This document shows, piece after piece, positions 43,972 through 54,179 of a DNA stretch of 64,000 nt (positions are counted from its first letter, which is position 1; each line of letters opens with the position of its first letter). The notes under the pieces were generated by a model. The model was given only the letters and a program-made list of their open reading frames with translations. It was not told where the DNA came from and did not search any database. The position numbers were made by a program, and so were the translations under genes. Source of the stretch: Flavobacteriaceae bacterium (GTDB taxonomy: Bacteria; Bacteroidota; Bacteroidia; Flavobacteriales; Flavobacteriaceae); contig JAGYJF010000006.1 of NCBI GenBank assembly GCA_018402135.1, positions 1 to 64,000 of the forward strand, in the 5' to 3' direction.

Positions 43972-44568
43972 ATGAAGCAGATCTATAATTTAAAAATTCT
44001 TTTGATAGTCATAATTCTACTTGGGAGTTTTAACGTGAATTCACAAAACAACGAAACAATGTTGCCCTATAACGAAATACCTGACCACCCCGAAACCTAT
44101 ACTGCAGGTGCTGTTGTTGCAAGAATGATTGACGGTTTAGGATTTCGTTTTTATTGGGCCACTGAAGGTTTAATCGATACAGATTTAGCTTACCAACCAT
44201 CAGAAGATTCAAGAAGCACTTATCAAACTATTGAACATATTTATGCGCTTTCAAACACAATACTGAATGCGGCATTGAGGAAAGAAAACCAAAGTTTTAA
44301 TACCAGTGATTTAGATTACAAAACCTTACGAAGTCAAACTTTGATAAATCTTAAAACTGCCGCTGATATTTTAAGAAAAACTTCTGATTTAACCAATCAC
44401 AACCTTAAGTTCAGTAATAGAGAAGTGCCGTTTTGGTTTAATATCAACGGTCCAATTTCCGATGCTATATGGCATAGTGGGCAAATAGCTTCGTTTAGGA
44501 GAGCGTCAGGAAATCCTATCTCAAATAAAGTTAATCACTTTACAGGAACAGTTAAGCCTAAGAGTTAG
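43972..44568 (+). CDS. Secreted DinB-like four-helix protein
   Basis: A 198-residue protein with a signal peptide (about 1-25). TYQTIEHIYALSNTILNA and AIWHSGQIASFRRASGNPI carry histidines spaced as in DinB/YfiT-like metal-binding four-helix bundles. The role is unknown. It lies 45 bases after the M28 peptidase and overlaps the convergent M28 gene by 4 bases. Confidence 0.65.
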   Translation: MKQIYNLKILLIVIILLGSFNVNSQNNETMLPYNEIPDHPETYTAGAVVARMIDGLGFRFYWATEGLIDTDLAYQPSEDSRSTYQTIEHIYALSNTILNAALRKENQSFNTSDLDYKTLRSQTLINLKTAADILRKTSDLTNHNLKFSNREVPFWFNINGPISDAIWHSGQIASFRRASGNPISNKVNHFTGTVKPKS

Positions 44569-46040
44569 TTTTCATAAAGGGTTTTCCCTGCTTCCTCATA
44601 GGTATCACCTTCAACCCAAAACGGGGTAACTGGAGCGTTGCCAATATTTCTGCCAGACATTACATAAGCTTGAAAAAATTTATATAGGTAATCATAGTCT
44701 AAGGTATTTGCTTCGTCATTCGGACGGTGATAGTATTTGGTAACATCGCCACTAAACGATGTAAACCCCATTGAAAAAGTTGGTGCAGGAATACCTTTGG
44801 CTGCAAAATGTACGTTATCGCTTCGGTCAAACAAGCCTTGTTCAGGTGCCGGATCATCAATGGCTTTTAAGCCGAAGATTTCGGCAGCACTTGTAATGTG
44901 CTCAGTGGCGGTGGTTCGATGTAAGCCTACAATGGTTGCCAACGAAGTGTCATTATATCCAGCATTATCACTATTAAAACAGAACACCATCTGTTTTAAT
45001 GGCAATACAGGATTTTCAACGTAAAACTTACTGCCCAATAAACCTTTTTCTTCACCTGTAAATAAAATAAACAAGGCGGAGCGCTTGGTTGGATATTTGG
45101 CCAGGTTTTCAGCCATGCTTAATACAGTTACGGTACCCACGGCATTATCACGTGCACCATTGTAAATAGTATCACCAGTTTCGTCAGGATCGCCAATACC
45201 AACGTGATCGTAGTGCGCTGAGTAAATTATAAATTCATTTTTTAATTGGGGATCGGTGCCTTCAACCATCCCAATAACGTTATAATCAATAATGGCTTCC
45301 GAGATGGATTCACTCATTGAAACTGTCGCCTTCACACTGGTGTTTGGTTTAAAGGAATTTGCTATTTTACTCCCTTCATCTAAAATCCATAAATAGGCAA
45401 AATCATTACTTTCTGTGGTTTCAGCTTCATCTAAGGTCAACCGGCTTGTGTTAAAATTATGTTCAATATATCCCCACATTTGCGCACCTGTATCTAGTAA
45501 CTCAACAATTCCTATGGCACCGTGTTCTTGAGCTAGTTCTTGTTTTTTTTGTCTTAGCCTGAAAGCAGCCCTTGAATCAGAGGTTTCAGCACTGCCACTT
45601 TTTAAAATTAGCAATTTGCCTTTCACATTTTGATTGTTATAATCTGCTTCTAAACCATAGCCTAAAAAAGAAACCGATTCATTTCCCTTTAGTTTTGCTG
45701 CATTTAAAACAGCGTAATTGGGCATTAATTGGTTGTTTATAGAAACCTTAACATCCTTTGGTGGCGATGTCTTTTTAAGTTTTACTTCCTGATAAAAGTT
45801 ACCGGTTTTAGGATTTGGCAGCACACCGTAACTCCTAAGTGTATTGGCCAGATAAGATGCTGCTATTTTATTTTCGGCTGTTCCGGTTTCCCGACCTTTT
45901 AATAAGTCGTCAGAAAGAAAATATATATGACCTTCAATTATTTCCTTTTTCACGGTTTCTCGAACGGTGGCTTCATCGGTTTGGGCATAAATTCCGAAGG
46001 AGATAAATAGAAATAGGTTAAAAATTGACAATCGCCTCAT
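44565..46040 (-). CDS. Secreted M28 family peptidase with PA domain
   Basis: A 491-residue protein with a signal peptide (about 1-20). A PA-type insert (about 100-240) is followed by the peptidase domain: SAHYDHVGIGDPDETGDTIYNGARDNAVGTV, LFTGEEKGLLGS, NSDNAGYND and the final zinc histidine in YYHRPND. It would be an aminopeptidase of the cell envelope. It is 15 bases downstream of the amidohydrolase gene and probably in its operon. It is of a different M28 subgroup from the gene at 42508. Confidence 0.9.
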   Translation of the reverse strand: MRRLSIFNLFLFISFGIYAQTDEATVRETVKKEIIEGHIYFLSDDLLKGRETGTAENKIAASYLANTLRSYGVLPNPKTGNFYQEVKLKKTSPPKDVKVSINNQLMPNYAVLNAAKLKGNESVSFLGYGLEADYNNQNVKGKLLILKSGSAETSDSRAAFRLRQKKQELAQEHGAIGIVELLDTGAQMWGYIEHNFNTSRLTLDEAETTESNDFAYLWILDEGSKIANSFKPNTSVKATVSMSESISEAIIDYNVIGMVEGTDPQLKNEFIIYSAHYDHVGIGDPDETGDTIYNGARDNAVGTVTVLSMAENLAKYPTKRSALFILFTGEEKGLLGSKFYVENPVLPLKQMVFCFNSDNAGYNDTSLATIVGLHRTTATEHITSAAEIFGLKAIDDPAPEQGLFDRSDNVHFAAKGIPAPTFSMGFTSFSGDVTKYYHRPNDEANTLDYDYLYKFFQAYVMSGRNIGNAPVTPFWVEGDTYEEAGKTLYEN

Positions 46041-46055
46041 GGTGTGTTTTTTAAA

Positions 46056-47777
46056 TTAATTAGCTTGGTATTTTATCTTACCACCAATGATGGTCATAGA
46101 TACTTTGGTTTTCAAAATGTCGTCTTCAGAAATGGTCATGATATCTTTATCAAATACCGTGAAATCGGCCAATTTACCAACTTCAATCGTGCCTTTTTCA
46201 TTTTCCATAAAGGCTCCGTAAGCCGGCCAAATGGTATAAGACTTTAAGGCTTGATCTCTGGTCATTTTTTGGTCTGGTTCGTAACCACCTTCAGGTGTTC
46301 CGGCTAAAGTTCTACGAGAAACTGACGCGTAAAAACTTGGTAAGGGATCTAATGGCTCAACTGGTGCGTCTGTACCATTTACAATTTTAACTCCTGTTTG
46401 AAGCAGTTTTTGCCATACATAAGCGCCTTCAATAATGCGCTGCTCGCCTAAACGGTCTATAGCCCAAGGCCGGTCCGATGCCATGTGAATAGCCTGCATT
46501 GCAGGTATAACACCTAACTCTGCAAATCTTCCAATGTCGTCTAGGTTGAGATGTTGTGCATGTTCTATTCTAAATCTATGATTATTTACTTTTTCTGGAT
46601 AGCTATTAAATGCGATTTCATAACGGTCTAAAATTTCACGATTCGCACGATCACCAATGGCATGTGCACAAACTTGAAATCCATTTTGAAGTGCTTTTTT
46701 TGAGGTGCTTTCTACAAAAGACATGGGTAAGGTTTCATGTCCATAATGTCCTTCTCGGTCTGAATATGGTTCCAATAGCCATGCGCCACGAGAACCCAAT
46801 GCACCGTCGCAATTTAGTTTAATAGATCTAATGTCTAAAGTATGTTTAGCACTGTCAACCATAGGGCCTTTTTGGTACCACTCATTGAGTAAACTTTCAT
46901 CAAAACCAGTTAGCATAATGTACATACGCACTGGTAATTCGTCTTCCGCTTTAAGTTCTTGAAGTAAATCAATTACCTGACGATTTTGTCCAGCATCATG
47001 AAACCCTGTAATACCCAATTTTAAGCAGGCTTCTTGCGCCATTTTCAGCGCTTTTTTATCTTGATCACGGTCATTTTTAGGAATGAATTTAGCAACTAAT
47101 CCAGTGGCGCGTTCAGTAAATATGCCTGTTGGATTTCCGTCAGTATCGATAATGATTTCACCGCCTTCTCCTTCTTTAAGTGTTTCAGATAGTTCTCTTT
47201 CTGTTGAAGCAGTAACTCCTGCAATTTCCATGGCTTTGGCATTGGCAAAAGAGGCATGACCACTTGCATGCCTTAATAAAATAGGATTATCAGGACTTAT
47301 AGCACTTAAGTTGTTGTGTGTTTGAAAACCTTTCACTAAAATTTCGGGTTGCGGTGTCCATTTACTTTGATGCCAGCCACGACCAACAATCCATTGGCCT
47401 GGTTCTGCTTTGGAAACCGCATCTTCCACCAGTTCTAATAGTTCGTCATAATTTTTAACATTGAGTAAATCAATATTTAATTCATTATAGCCAATGCCTA
47501 GAATATGGCCATGTCCTTCGATAAAGCCCGGTGTAAGTGTTTTACCATTTAAGTCTATGACCTGTGTGTTGTCATTCTTTGGAATTTGGGATTCGTCATC
47601 GCCAACGTAAATAATGATATCATCCTTAACGGCTATGATTTTGGCATTAGGTTGTGAGTCGTTAGCAGTATAAATACTGCCGTTTTTGATAATTAAACTG
47701 GCGGCTTCAGGGCTGCTGGTGTTACTGTTGCAGCTGCATAAAAGCACTGCCATTAATAGATATAGGTATTTTAGCAT
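46056..47777 (-). CDS. Amidohydrolase lipoprotein (YtcJ-like)
   Basis: A 573-residue metal-dependent hydrolase with a lipoprotein signal (LLCSC, Cys at about residue 16). Metal-binding features of the amidohydrolase superfamily are TPGFIEGHGHILG, the HDAGQ region, VCAHAIGDRAN, RIEHAQHL and VNGTDAPVEPLDP. YtcJ-type proteins act on amides or related C-N bonds; the substrate is unknown. It is first in a two-gene operon with the M28 peptidase. Confidence 0.88.
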   Translation of the reverse strand: MLKYLYLLMAVLLCSCNSNTSSPEAASLIIKNGSIYTANDSQPNAKIIAVKDDIIIYVGDDESQIPKNDNTQVIDLNGKTLTPGFIEGHGHILGIGYNELNIDLLNVKNYDELLELVEDAVSKAEPGQWIVGRGWHQSKWTPQPEILVKGFQTHNNLSAISPDNPILLRHASGHASFANAKAMEIAGVTASTERELSETLKEGEGGEIIIDTDGNPTGIFTERATGLVAKFIPKNDRDQDKKALKMAQEACLKLGITGFHDAGQNRQVIDLLQELKAEDELPVRMYIMLTGFDESLLNEWYQKGPMVDSAKHTLDIRSIKLNCDGALGSRGAWLLEPYSDREGHYGHETLPMSFVESTSKKALQNGFQVCAHAIGDRANREILDRYEIAFNSYPEKVNNHRFRIEHAQHLNLDDIGRFAELGVIPAMQAIHMASDRPWAIDRLGEQRIIEGAYVWQKLLQTGVKIVNGTDAPVEPLDPLPSFYASVSRRTLAGTPEGGYEPDQKMTRDQALKSYTIWPAYGAFMENEKGTIEVGKLADFTVFDKDIMTISEDDILKTKVSMTIIGGKIKYQAN

Positions 47778-48072
47778 GGTTCATTGATTTTAATAGGAGC
47801 GAAAGTTACGCAAAAAAGCTAAAGTTTTAAGGGTGAATGGGGTGTTTAACAGTTGCGTTTTGAATCTATTTATGAAATAATAAAATAGAGGCATAATGGT
47901 TATTGATGTGCCCTAAAGGTTTAAAATAATCACATTTTTAGCGCCTTAATTGGTTTAAGTATAGAGATAGTAATTTCAGTTTTGCCTTCCGATTTTTTCT
48001 AAATCCCGACCATCTATGTGAATATATTCTATTCACTTTTGCAACCGCTCAATAAAAAAAACAAGATAAGCG
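47778..48072. other. Intergenic between the V-ATPase operon end and the amidohydrolase
   Basis: No gene was seen. A small hairpin GTGAAT/ATTCAC at 48018-48036 might mark the 3' end of the ATPase operon, but it has no T-run. The amidohydrolase promoter would lie near 47800. Confidence 0.4.
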
Positions 48073-48525
48073 CTATAATATCCCCCGAATCAAAAACAGC
48101 GATGCAAACGCGATGATGGCATAGAGCTCCGGGAACACAGCTAATATCAAGGCGCGACCAAATACGTCGTTTCCTGAACCAATGCTGTCTATACTGCTGG
48201 CACAAACTTTGCCCTGATACATGCCTGATATCAATCCGGCAATACCTAGTGCGAGTCCGCCACCAAGAATTCCGGCGCCTTGTAACAAGGTCATTTCGGG
48301 ACTAATTAAATCTTGTAAAATAAAGAATCCGGCAAAGCCATAGAGTCCCTGGGTACCAGGAAGTGCACTAAGTACAATAAACGAACCAAAGGATTCCGGG
48401 CGCTTTTTTAAAGCACCAACGGTGGCTTGTGCCCCAATGGCGGTACCCATGGCGCTGCCGCATCCTGATAGGCCTACTAAGAGTCCGATGCCAATAAATG
48501 CGAGTGTTAAAGGTAATGTTTCCAT
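48073..48525 (-). CDS. atpK: V/A-type ATPase proteolipid subunit K
   Basis: A 150-residue protein with four helices, a fused pair of c-type hairpins. The ion-binding Glu is in FPELYAIIAF (E133). The first hairpin has LPGTQGLYGF (L55, T58, Q59) and the loop before helix 4 has SGMYQGKV (Q104). By alignment in mind with E. hirae NtpK these correspond to L61, T64, Q65, Q110 and E139, which bind sodium. It forms the membrane ring and is the last gene of the operon, 10 bases after subunit I. Confidence 0.92.
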   Translation of the reverse strand: METLPLTLAFIGIGLLVGLSGCGSAMGTAIGAQATVGALKKRPESFGSFIVLSALPGTQGLYGFAGFFILQDLISPEMTLLQGAGILGGGLALGIAGLISGMYQGKVCASSIDSIGSGNDVFGRALILAVFPELYAIIAFASLFLIRGIL

Positions 48526-48535
48526 AAATGTGTTA

Positions 48536-50362
48536 TTAAGATTCTATAGGTTGTTTTTTAAATGGTTGGTAGGCTTTGCCGCCGCCTTTAAATTGGGCAT
48601 TGTTGTAAAATTCTACAAAGGTTAATCTAAGCGGATGCACAAACGATCCCAGCACTGCGATACAAAAATTAAGGGTATGGCCAAATAATAGGAAAACCAC
48701 GCCAATTAAAAGGCCCCACCAACTATTCTCCATAATTTGCATGCCTATTTGGTTGACCACCAAGCCCAATACCGATGAGGCAACACCTAAGGCAAATAAC
48801 CGCACGTAAGACAGCACATCGCCAAGCACACCGGTGAAAATAAAAAAAAGTGGTAATAAACCGCTGGCAGCTCTGGCCGGCAAAGCTTGCTCCATATCGT
48901 GAAAAAAGAGTACCAATAGTACACCGCCTATCAACAATATATTACGCAACATTCCAAAGTGTTGCAGTGTGGCAATCTCTTGCATATCGGCCAAGAATAT
49001 CCAGATAAGTCCTTTTACAATCAACAGTTTACCAATTTGCGAAATGGCCTTGGTATAATGATCGTAGCGCAGTTTGTTATAAATTGAAACGAAGATCCCC
49101 AGAAAGATTTGAACCACACCAATCATTAAAGCCACATTAAATGCATTGAACATAAAATCCCGATCATCGGGTATCAGCACGTATTTACCTAGCATTTGAA
49201 ATAGTTCCGATTGTTCTGAATTGGTTGGAATACCAAAAACGCTGCCGGACTTAACCAAGCCCATAACCGTGGTCATCAGTCCCAGTATCATGCCCATCAA
49301 TGCCAAGCTTTTGGTATGTTTCAAAAAGCCAAACCAACCAATAAGCGAAGCTGCAAAGAAAATGAGCCCATAACCCGCATCGCCAAGACAGTAAGCAAAC
49401 ATGATAGGGTAGAAGACAGCAATTAAAGGTGTTGGATCCCACTCGTAGTAATTGGGTAGTTCGAATATTTTTGTAATGGGTTCAAAAAGCTTGGAGTAAC
49501 GGTTATTCTTAAGTTTCACCGGGACGTCATTCTCAGGATTGGGCGCTTCTATAGCATAGCTTAATTGTTCGGTTTTCAGGTATTGGATTAAATCAGGTTC
49601 TGTTTCTGAAGGAAACCAACCTTTGAGCGATAAAATACTGCCTTTTTGATGCTCGTGATAGCTGCCTTGGACCATGGCAAAGGCCAACTGGTTTTCAAGG
49701 TTCGTTAATTCAGCTTTTAGGTGGGTTAAGCAACTTGAATAGGATGCGATTTCTTGTTGTATCTTTTCATTTTCTTTTTGCAATGTTTCTTCAGACTTTA
49801 TGAGTTCTGATAATGTGCGTTCTGGTACTTTAACCGACTCAAATGGAATTGGTTTCTCCGGTTTGCCAATAACCACAAAATAAACCTGATTGGAAGTAAT
49901 TTGTACCAACCTATGAATTAGCGAACCAAAATCATAGGTGTCGTATTCTTTTTTGGTAGCGATACATAGCTTAACCTTAATGCCGCTCGCTCTTAGACGT
50001 TGAATTTTACTCAAATCAAAATCACCCCATGGTATGCGTTGCAGCTTATCCTTCAAGAGTGATTCTTTTTGAAGAATATTAGCATCCATGCGATGCTTTA
50101 GATCAAGTACATCATTAACCGCACAATTAACCGGTTCTTGCGCTTTGTCAGACTTAATTGTTTTTTTGCTCTCATGTGCCTCGATGATGTCAATCGTCTT
50201 GACGAGCCTATTCTTGTTTTGTTCTAGTATATCTATAGCTTCACTGTGAAAGTCTTTATTGAATTCAATATGCAACACACCAATTTTTTGCAACATTTCT
50301 GTGATTTGCTGTCGCTGCTGGTGAAAGACTAATAGGGTCAATTTTTTAAATGAAGCTTGCAT
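48536..50362 (-). CDS. atpI: V/A-type ATPase subunit I
   Basis: A 608-residue protein: an N-terminal cytoplasmic half (about 1-310) with coiled-coil segments, and a C-terminal half with about seven helices starting at WDPTPLIAVFYPIMFAYCLGDAGYG. The segment SYVRLFALGVASSVLGLVVNQIG carries the conserved Arg needed for ion passage. It is the stator/channel subunit (equivalent to subunit a). It is separated from atpD by 115 bases, the only sizeable gap in the operon. Confidence 0.92.
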   Translation of the reverse strand: MQASFKKLTLLVFHQQRQQITEMLQKIGVLHIEFNKDFHSEAIDILEQNKNRLVKTIDIIEAHESKKTIKSDKAQEPVNCAVNDVLDLKHRMDANILQKESLLKDKLQRIPWGDFDLSKIQRLRASGIKVKLCIATKKEYDTYDFGSLIHRLVQITSNQVYFVVIGKPEKPIPFESVKVPERTLSELIKSEETLQKENEKIQQEIASYSSCLTHLKAELTNLENQLAFAMVQGSYHEHQKGSILSLKGWFPSETEPDLIQYLKTEQLSYAIEAPNPENDVPVKLKNNRYSKLFEPITKIFELPNYYEWDPTPLIAVFYPIMFAYCLGDAGYGLIFFAASLIGWFGFLKHTKSLALMGMILGLMTTVMGLVKSGSVFGIPTNSEQSELFQMLGKYVLIPDDRDFMFNAFNVALMIGVVQIFLGIFVSIYNKLRYDHYTKAISQIGKLLIVKGLIWIFLADMQEIATLQHFGMLRNILLIGGVLLVLFFHDMEQALPARAASGLLPLFFIFTGVLGDVLSYVRLFALGVASSVLGLVVNQIGMQIMENSWWGLLIGVVFLLFGHTLNFCIAVLGSFVHPLRLTFVEFYNNAQFKGGGKAYQPFKKQPIES

Positions 50363-50477
50363 CTGTTTAAAAATTTTTTTTCATTGGAACGATGGAATGC
50401 CTGCACATCACTTATGGCCTCGTCGCCTGAAGCTTTGAATCGCGAGGCGGTTATTTTTTGTTTTGTTAATGGGCATT

Positions 50478-51071
50478 TCATGCGGCCTTACTTTCTTTTC
50501 GTTTCTTTACAATTTTCTGAGCGGCCTTAGAGATGTTTTCCTTGTCTTCGAGGAAGCGTTTAATCTTCAATATGGCATCTTCATATTCTGGAATTTGCAC
50601 TTTTTCATAGAGGTTGACTTTTTGGGTCGTTTTTTTTCTTGCTAAATCCAGAATGTCAATTTGTTGTTGCAAAATGTCAACTTTTAAATTGAGCGTGATA
50701 ACCTCTTTCAACAAGTCGATACCGCCAGGCACCCATGCCGGAATACGCCACCAGCTAACATCAACAATTCTAAATTTAATTGATTTAATTTCAGGAATAT
50801 TTACGCCAATTACTTTTTTCCTGAACGTTTCAATAGTATCCATCAAAAGAATTTCTGGAAACTCTGCCCAAAAGGACTTGTAATCATCAAGTCTGGCATC
50901 GAGTTCTCGTTTCTGTTGGTTGATTTGCTCCAGCGCATTCATAAGTTTCACTACCTCTAAACGCAAGGCCGTTTCTTTATTTTTCAGAATGGGCAAAGCC
51001 TTCTGCCTAATAGCAAGTTGCCGCTTAAACAGCTGCACGGTGGTTTTATTATAATGAAATTTTAATGCCAT
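50478..51071 (-). CDS. atpD: V/A-type ATPase subunit D
   Basis: A 197-residue protein, mostly long helices, starting KFHYNKTTVQLFKRQLAIRQKALPILKNKETAL and ending with a basic KKRKES tail. It is the central rotor shaft. It begins one base after the atpB stop. The partner shaft subunit F is not encoded in this operon. Confidence 0.88.
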   Translation of the reverse strand: MALKFHYNKTTVQLFKRQLAIRQKALPILKNKETALRLEVVKLMNALEQINQQKRELDARLDDYKSFWAEFPEILLMDTIETFRKKVIGVNIPEIKSIKFRIVDVSWWRIPAWVPGGIDLLKEVITLNLKVDILQQQIDILDLARKKTTQKVNLYEKVQIPEYEDAILKIKRFLEDKENISKAAQKIVKKRKESKAA

Positions 51072-51072
51072 G

Positions 51073-52404
51073 CTATAAGGCGTTTATGGTTTGCTCTTCA
51101 TGCCAGTACTGTTCTATAAATTCTTCTTTGATGCCCACTTCAAATTTTTTGAAATAGGTTTGCAAGAGTTGCCATCCTGTGTCGAGCATCTGGTCGATGG
51201 GAATATTAACATCTACAGCTAGTAATTTCCTAGAATATTCCTTTGCGAAGTCCAAACAGCGCTTGTCGTATTCGTTAAGGTCAAATCCATTTTCTTTTTT
51301 GGTCTTGGCATCCATGGCATCGGCATAAAGTCTAACCAGTGCGTTCATCACCTGCGGATGGTCTTCACGGGTCTTTTTACCTATCACATTTTGCTTCAGT
51401 CTTGATAGGCTGCGAAACGGATCTATAATTACCTTGCCAATATCGGCGTCTTGCTTCAGAAAAAGTTGCCCTTCGGTAATGTAACCTGTATTATCGGGGA
51501 TGGCATGGGTAATATCACCTTCATTTAAGGTGGTAACGGCTATGATGGTGATAGAACCGCCATGGGCAAATTGAACTGATTTTTCATAGATACTGGCTAA
51601 GTCGCTGTATAGTGAACCGGGCATGGAATCTTTAGAGGGAATTTGATCCATTTTATTAGCTACAATCGCTAAAGCATCGGCGTAAAGCGTCATATCAGTA
51701 AGTAAAACCAGCACTTTTTGTTTTTGGTCGTTGGCAAAGTATTCAGCTGCCGTGCAGGTCATATCGGGTATAAGAAGCCGTTCTAATGGCGGATTTTCGG
51801 AAGTGTTGATAAAACAAACAATTTTATTAAGTACACCCGCTTTGGTAAAGGTATTTTTAAAAAATAGGTAATCATCATTAGACAAGCCCATACCGCCCAA
51901 AATAATTTTATCGGCTTCAGCACGCATGGCTACTTCAGCCAGCACCTGATTGTAAGGCTGATCTGGATTTGCAAAAAACGGTATTTTTTGTCCTGTAACT
52001 AAGGTGTTGTTGAGGTCGATGCCTGCAATACCTGTTGCTAATAAGGTAGAAGGCTGTGAACGCTTTACGGGGTTAACCGCATTTCCCTTGATAACTCTAT
52101 CTTCGCCGCGAAGTTCTGGACCGCCATCAATAGGTTCTCCGTAACCATTCAGAAATCTGCCAGCAAGCAAGTCGCTTACTTTTAACGAAGGTGGCGAACC
52201 GCTAAAAATCACTTCAGAATGAGAGGAAACACCTTCTGTTCCAGAAAACACCTGTACAGTTACATTGTCTCCAAGCACACTAATAACTTGCGCAGGCATA
52301 CCATTAACTCTTGCTAACTCACCATAACGTGCACCTTCAGCCTTTAAAGTGCAGGTGGCCTTTGTGATATTTGAAATTTTAGTATAAATACGCTTAAATC
52401 TCAT
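51073..52404 (-). CDS. atpB: V/A-type ATPase subunit B
   Basis: A 443-residue non-catalytic nucleotide-binding subunit: YTKISNITKATCTL, RFLNGYGEPIDGGP, GIAGIDLNNTLVTGQKIPFFANPDQPYN, GSLYSDLASIYE and PFRSLSRLKQN. It lacks a canonical Walker A, as expected. It starts 5 bases after atpA. Confidence 0.94.
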   Translation of the reverse strand: MRFKRIYTKISNITKATCTLKAEGARYGELARVNGMPAQVISVLGDNVTVQVFSGTEGVSSHSEVIFSGSPPSLKVSDLLAGRFLNGYGEPIDGGPELRGEDRVIKGNAVNPVKRSQPSTLLATGIAGIDLNNTLVTGQKIPFFANPDQPYNQVLAEVAMRAEADKIILGGMGLSNDDYLFFKNTFTKAGVLNKIVCFINTSENPPLERLLIPDMTCTAAEYFANDQKQKVLVLLTDMTLYADALAIVANKMDQIPSKDSMPGSLYSDLASIYEKSVQFAHGGSITIIAVTTLNEGDITHAIPDNTGYITEGQLFLKQDADIGKVIIDPFRSLSRLKQNVIGKKTREDHPQVMNALVRLYADAMDAKTKKENGFDLNEYDKRCLDFAKEYSRKLLAVDVNIPIDQMLDTGWQLLQTYFKKFEVGIKEEFIEQYWHEEQTINAL

Positions 52405-52409
52405 ATTTT

Positions 52410-54179
52410 TTATAATTCTGTTAGGGTTTTTTCTCTCATGTTTTGCAGAGCCTTCTCGAGTTCCTTATGATGTTTTTTAAATTGGGAGGAATCAAAAGGA
52501 GAATAATTCATTTGTTTGAGGATATTGATGATTTGTTTAAAAAAAGTACCTACTTCTTCAAATTCAGAGAAATGAAATTCCATGTCTCCTATTTCCATGA
52601 GTTTATTAAACATGTACTGTTGCCTTTCTAACGAGGTGTTCATGTCTACGTCATCAAACGAATCTTGTTGAATGAGCGCAAAATCAATCATTTCACTTTT
52701 CCAAAAAACAACATGATACTCAACTGGTACAGCATCATCTCCTAAAATGCTGATTTGGTCTCTGGCTTCCAATCCATTACGGATTAGGTCTTTGCATTTT
52801 TTTACCTTTGCCACCCAGCCTTTCTGTATAGATGTATCGGTGTTTTCAACAAACTCCGGATAATCTAAATATTTGGAATAGGAGGCAATGGGATCAATGG
52901 CGGGATATCTTTTGGCATCTGCGCGTTTCTGAGACAATGCGTAAAAGCATCTTGCCACTTTACTAGTAGATTCGGTTACAGGTTCTTTAAAATTACCTCC
53001 AGCAGGAGACACGGTGCCAATAAATGTTACAGACCCCCAAGCACCGTTGTTAAGTTCGGTAAGTCCGGCACGGCTGTAGAAATTGGCTATGGTAGCCGGA
53101 AGTTCTACAGGAAAAGCGTCGGGTCCAGGGAGTTCTTCCATTCTGTTGGACATTTCCCGCAGTGCCTGTGCCCATCTGGAGGTACTGTCGGCCAGAATCA
53201 ATACTTTTAGGCCCATAGCGCGATAATATTCTGCCAACGTCATTCCCACGTAAACCGAAGCTTCCCGAGCGGCTACTGGCATATTGGAAGTGTTACAAAT
53301 AATGGTGGTTTTTTCGTCTAAAGTTCTTCCTGTATCGGGGTCAGTAAGTTTGGGGAACTCTGTAAAAATTTCTACCACTTCATTGGCACGTTCGCCACAA
53401 GCTACCATAATTAAAATATCGGCCTTACTGTTTTTAGCTATGGCTTGTTGCAACACTGTTTTTCCGGTTCCAAATGGACCAGGAATATAACCTGTTCCGC
53501 CTTCGGCTATTGGGTTGAGTGTATCGATAACGCGTAAACCGGTTTGAAGAATTTTGTTGGGTCTTATTTTTTGTCGAAAGGTACTGATGGCTCTCTTAAC
53601 TGGCCACTTTTGTACCATAGTAACTTCTATTTTTTCACCTTTTTCCGAAGATAAGACGGCCATGACATCATTGATGAGGTAATCTCCTTTTTTAGTTATC
53701 GATTCTACCGTATAAGTACCTTTCAGCACAAATGGCACCATGATTTTGTGGTCAATCCAGTTTTCTTTCACGCTGCCTAGCCAATCGCCGGCATGCAAGG
53801 TTTCTCCTGCTTTAATTAAAGGGGTGAAGCTGTAATAAACGTCGCTGTCTAAAGGTGGTGTGGTTTGGCCCATATCAATAAACAAACCACTCATTTTTGT
53901 GAGGTCGTTTTGAAGTCCGTCGTATTTTTTAGAAAGTATGCCCGGACCCAATTCAACTTCCAGCATTCGGCCGGTGAAATCTACCAAACTACCCATTTTA
54001 ATAGTCATGCTAGTTTCAAAAAGCTGCGCAGAGACTTGTGTTCCTGTAATACGGATCACCTCTGCCATCAACCGTTTATTTTCGGTGTGAATCAGGCATA
54101 TTTCATTTTGGGTAACCGCTCCGTGAGCCTCAATAAAAATAAGGTTGGAAATTACGCCAGTTACTTTTCCTGTATTCAT
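52410..54179 (-). CDS. atpA: V/A-type ATPase catalytic subunit A
   Basis: A 589-residue catalytic subunit: Walker A GPFGTGKT (about residues 230-237), VACGERANEVVEIFTEFP, NTSNMPVAAREASVYVG, Walker B VLILADSTSRWAQALREMS and PAIDPIASYSKY. It includes the non-homologous insert characteristic of V/A-type A subunits (about 110-190). It overlaps the DUF2764 gene by 4 bases. Confidence 0.95.
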   Translation of the reverse strand: MNTGKVTGVISNLIFIEAHGAVTQNEICLIHTENKRLMAEVIRITGTQVSAQLFETSMTIKMGSLVDFTGRMLEVELGPGILSKKYDGLQNDLTKMSGLFIDMGQTTPPLDSDVYYSFTPLIKAGETLHAGDWLGSVKENWIDHKIMVPFVLKGTYTVESITKKGDYLINDVMAVLSSEKGEKIEVTMVQKWPVKRAISTFRQKIRPNKILQTGLRVIDTLNPIAEGGTGYIPGPFGTGKTVLQQAIAKNSKADILIMVACGERANEVVEIFTEFPKLTDPDTGRTLDEKTTIICNTSNMPVAAREASVYVGMTLAEYYRAMGLKVLILADSTSRWAQALREMSNRMEELPGPDAFPVELPATIANFYSRAGLTELNNGAWGSVTFIGTVSPAGGNFKEPVTESTSKVARCFYALSQKRADAKRYPAIDPIASYSKYLDYPEFVENTDTSIQKGWVAKVKKCKDLIRNGLEARDQISILGDDAVPVEYHVVFWKSEMIDFALIQQDSFDDVDMNTSLERQQYMFNKLMEIGDMEFHFSEFEEVGTFFKQIINILKQMNYSPFDSSQFKKHHKELEKALQNMREKTLTEL

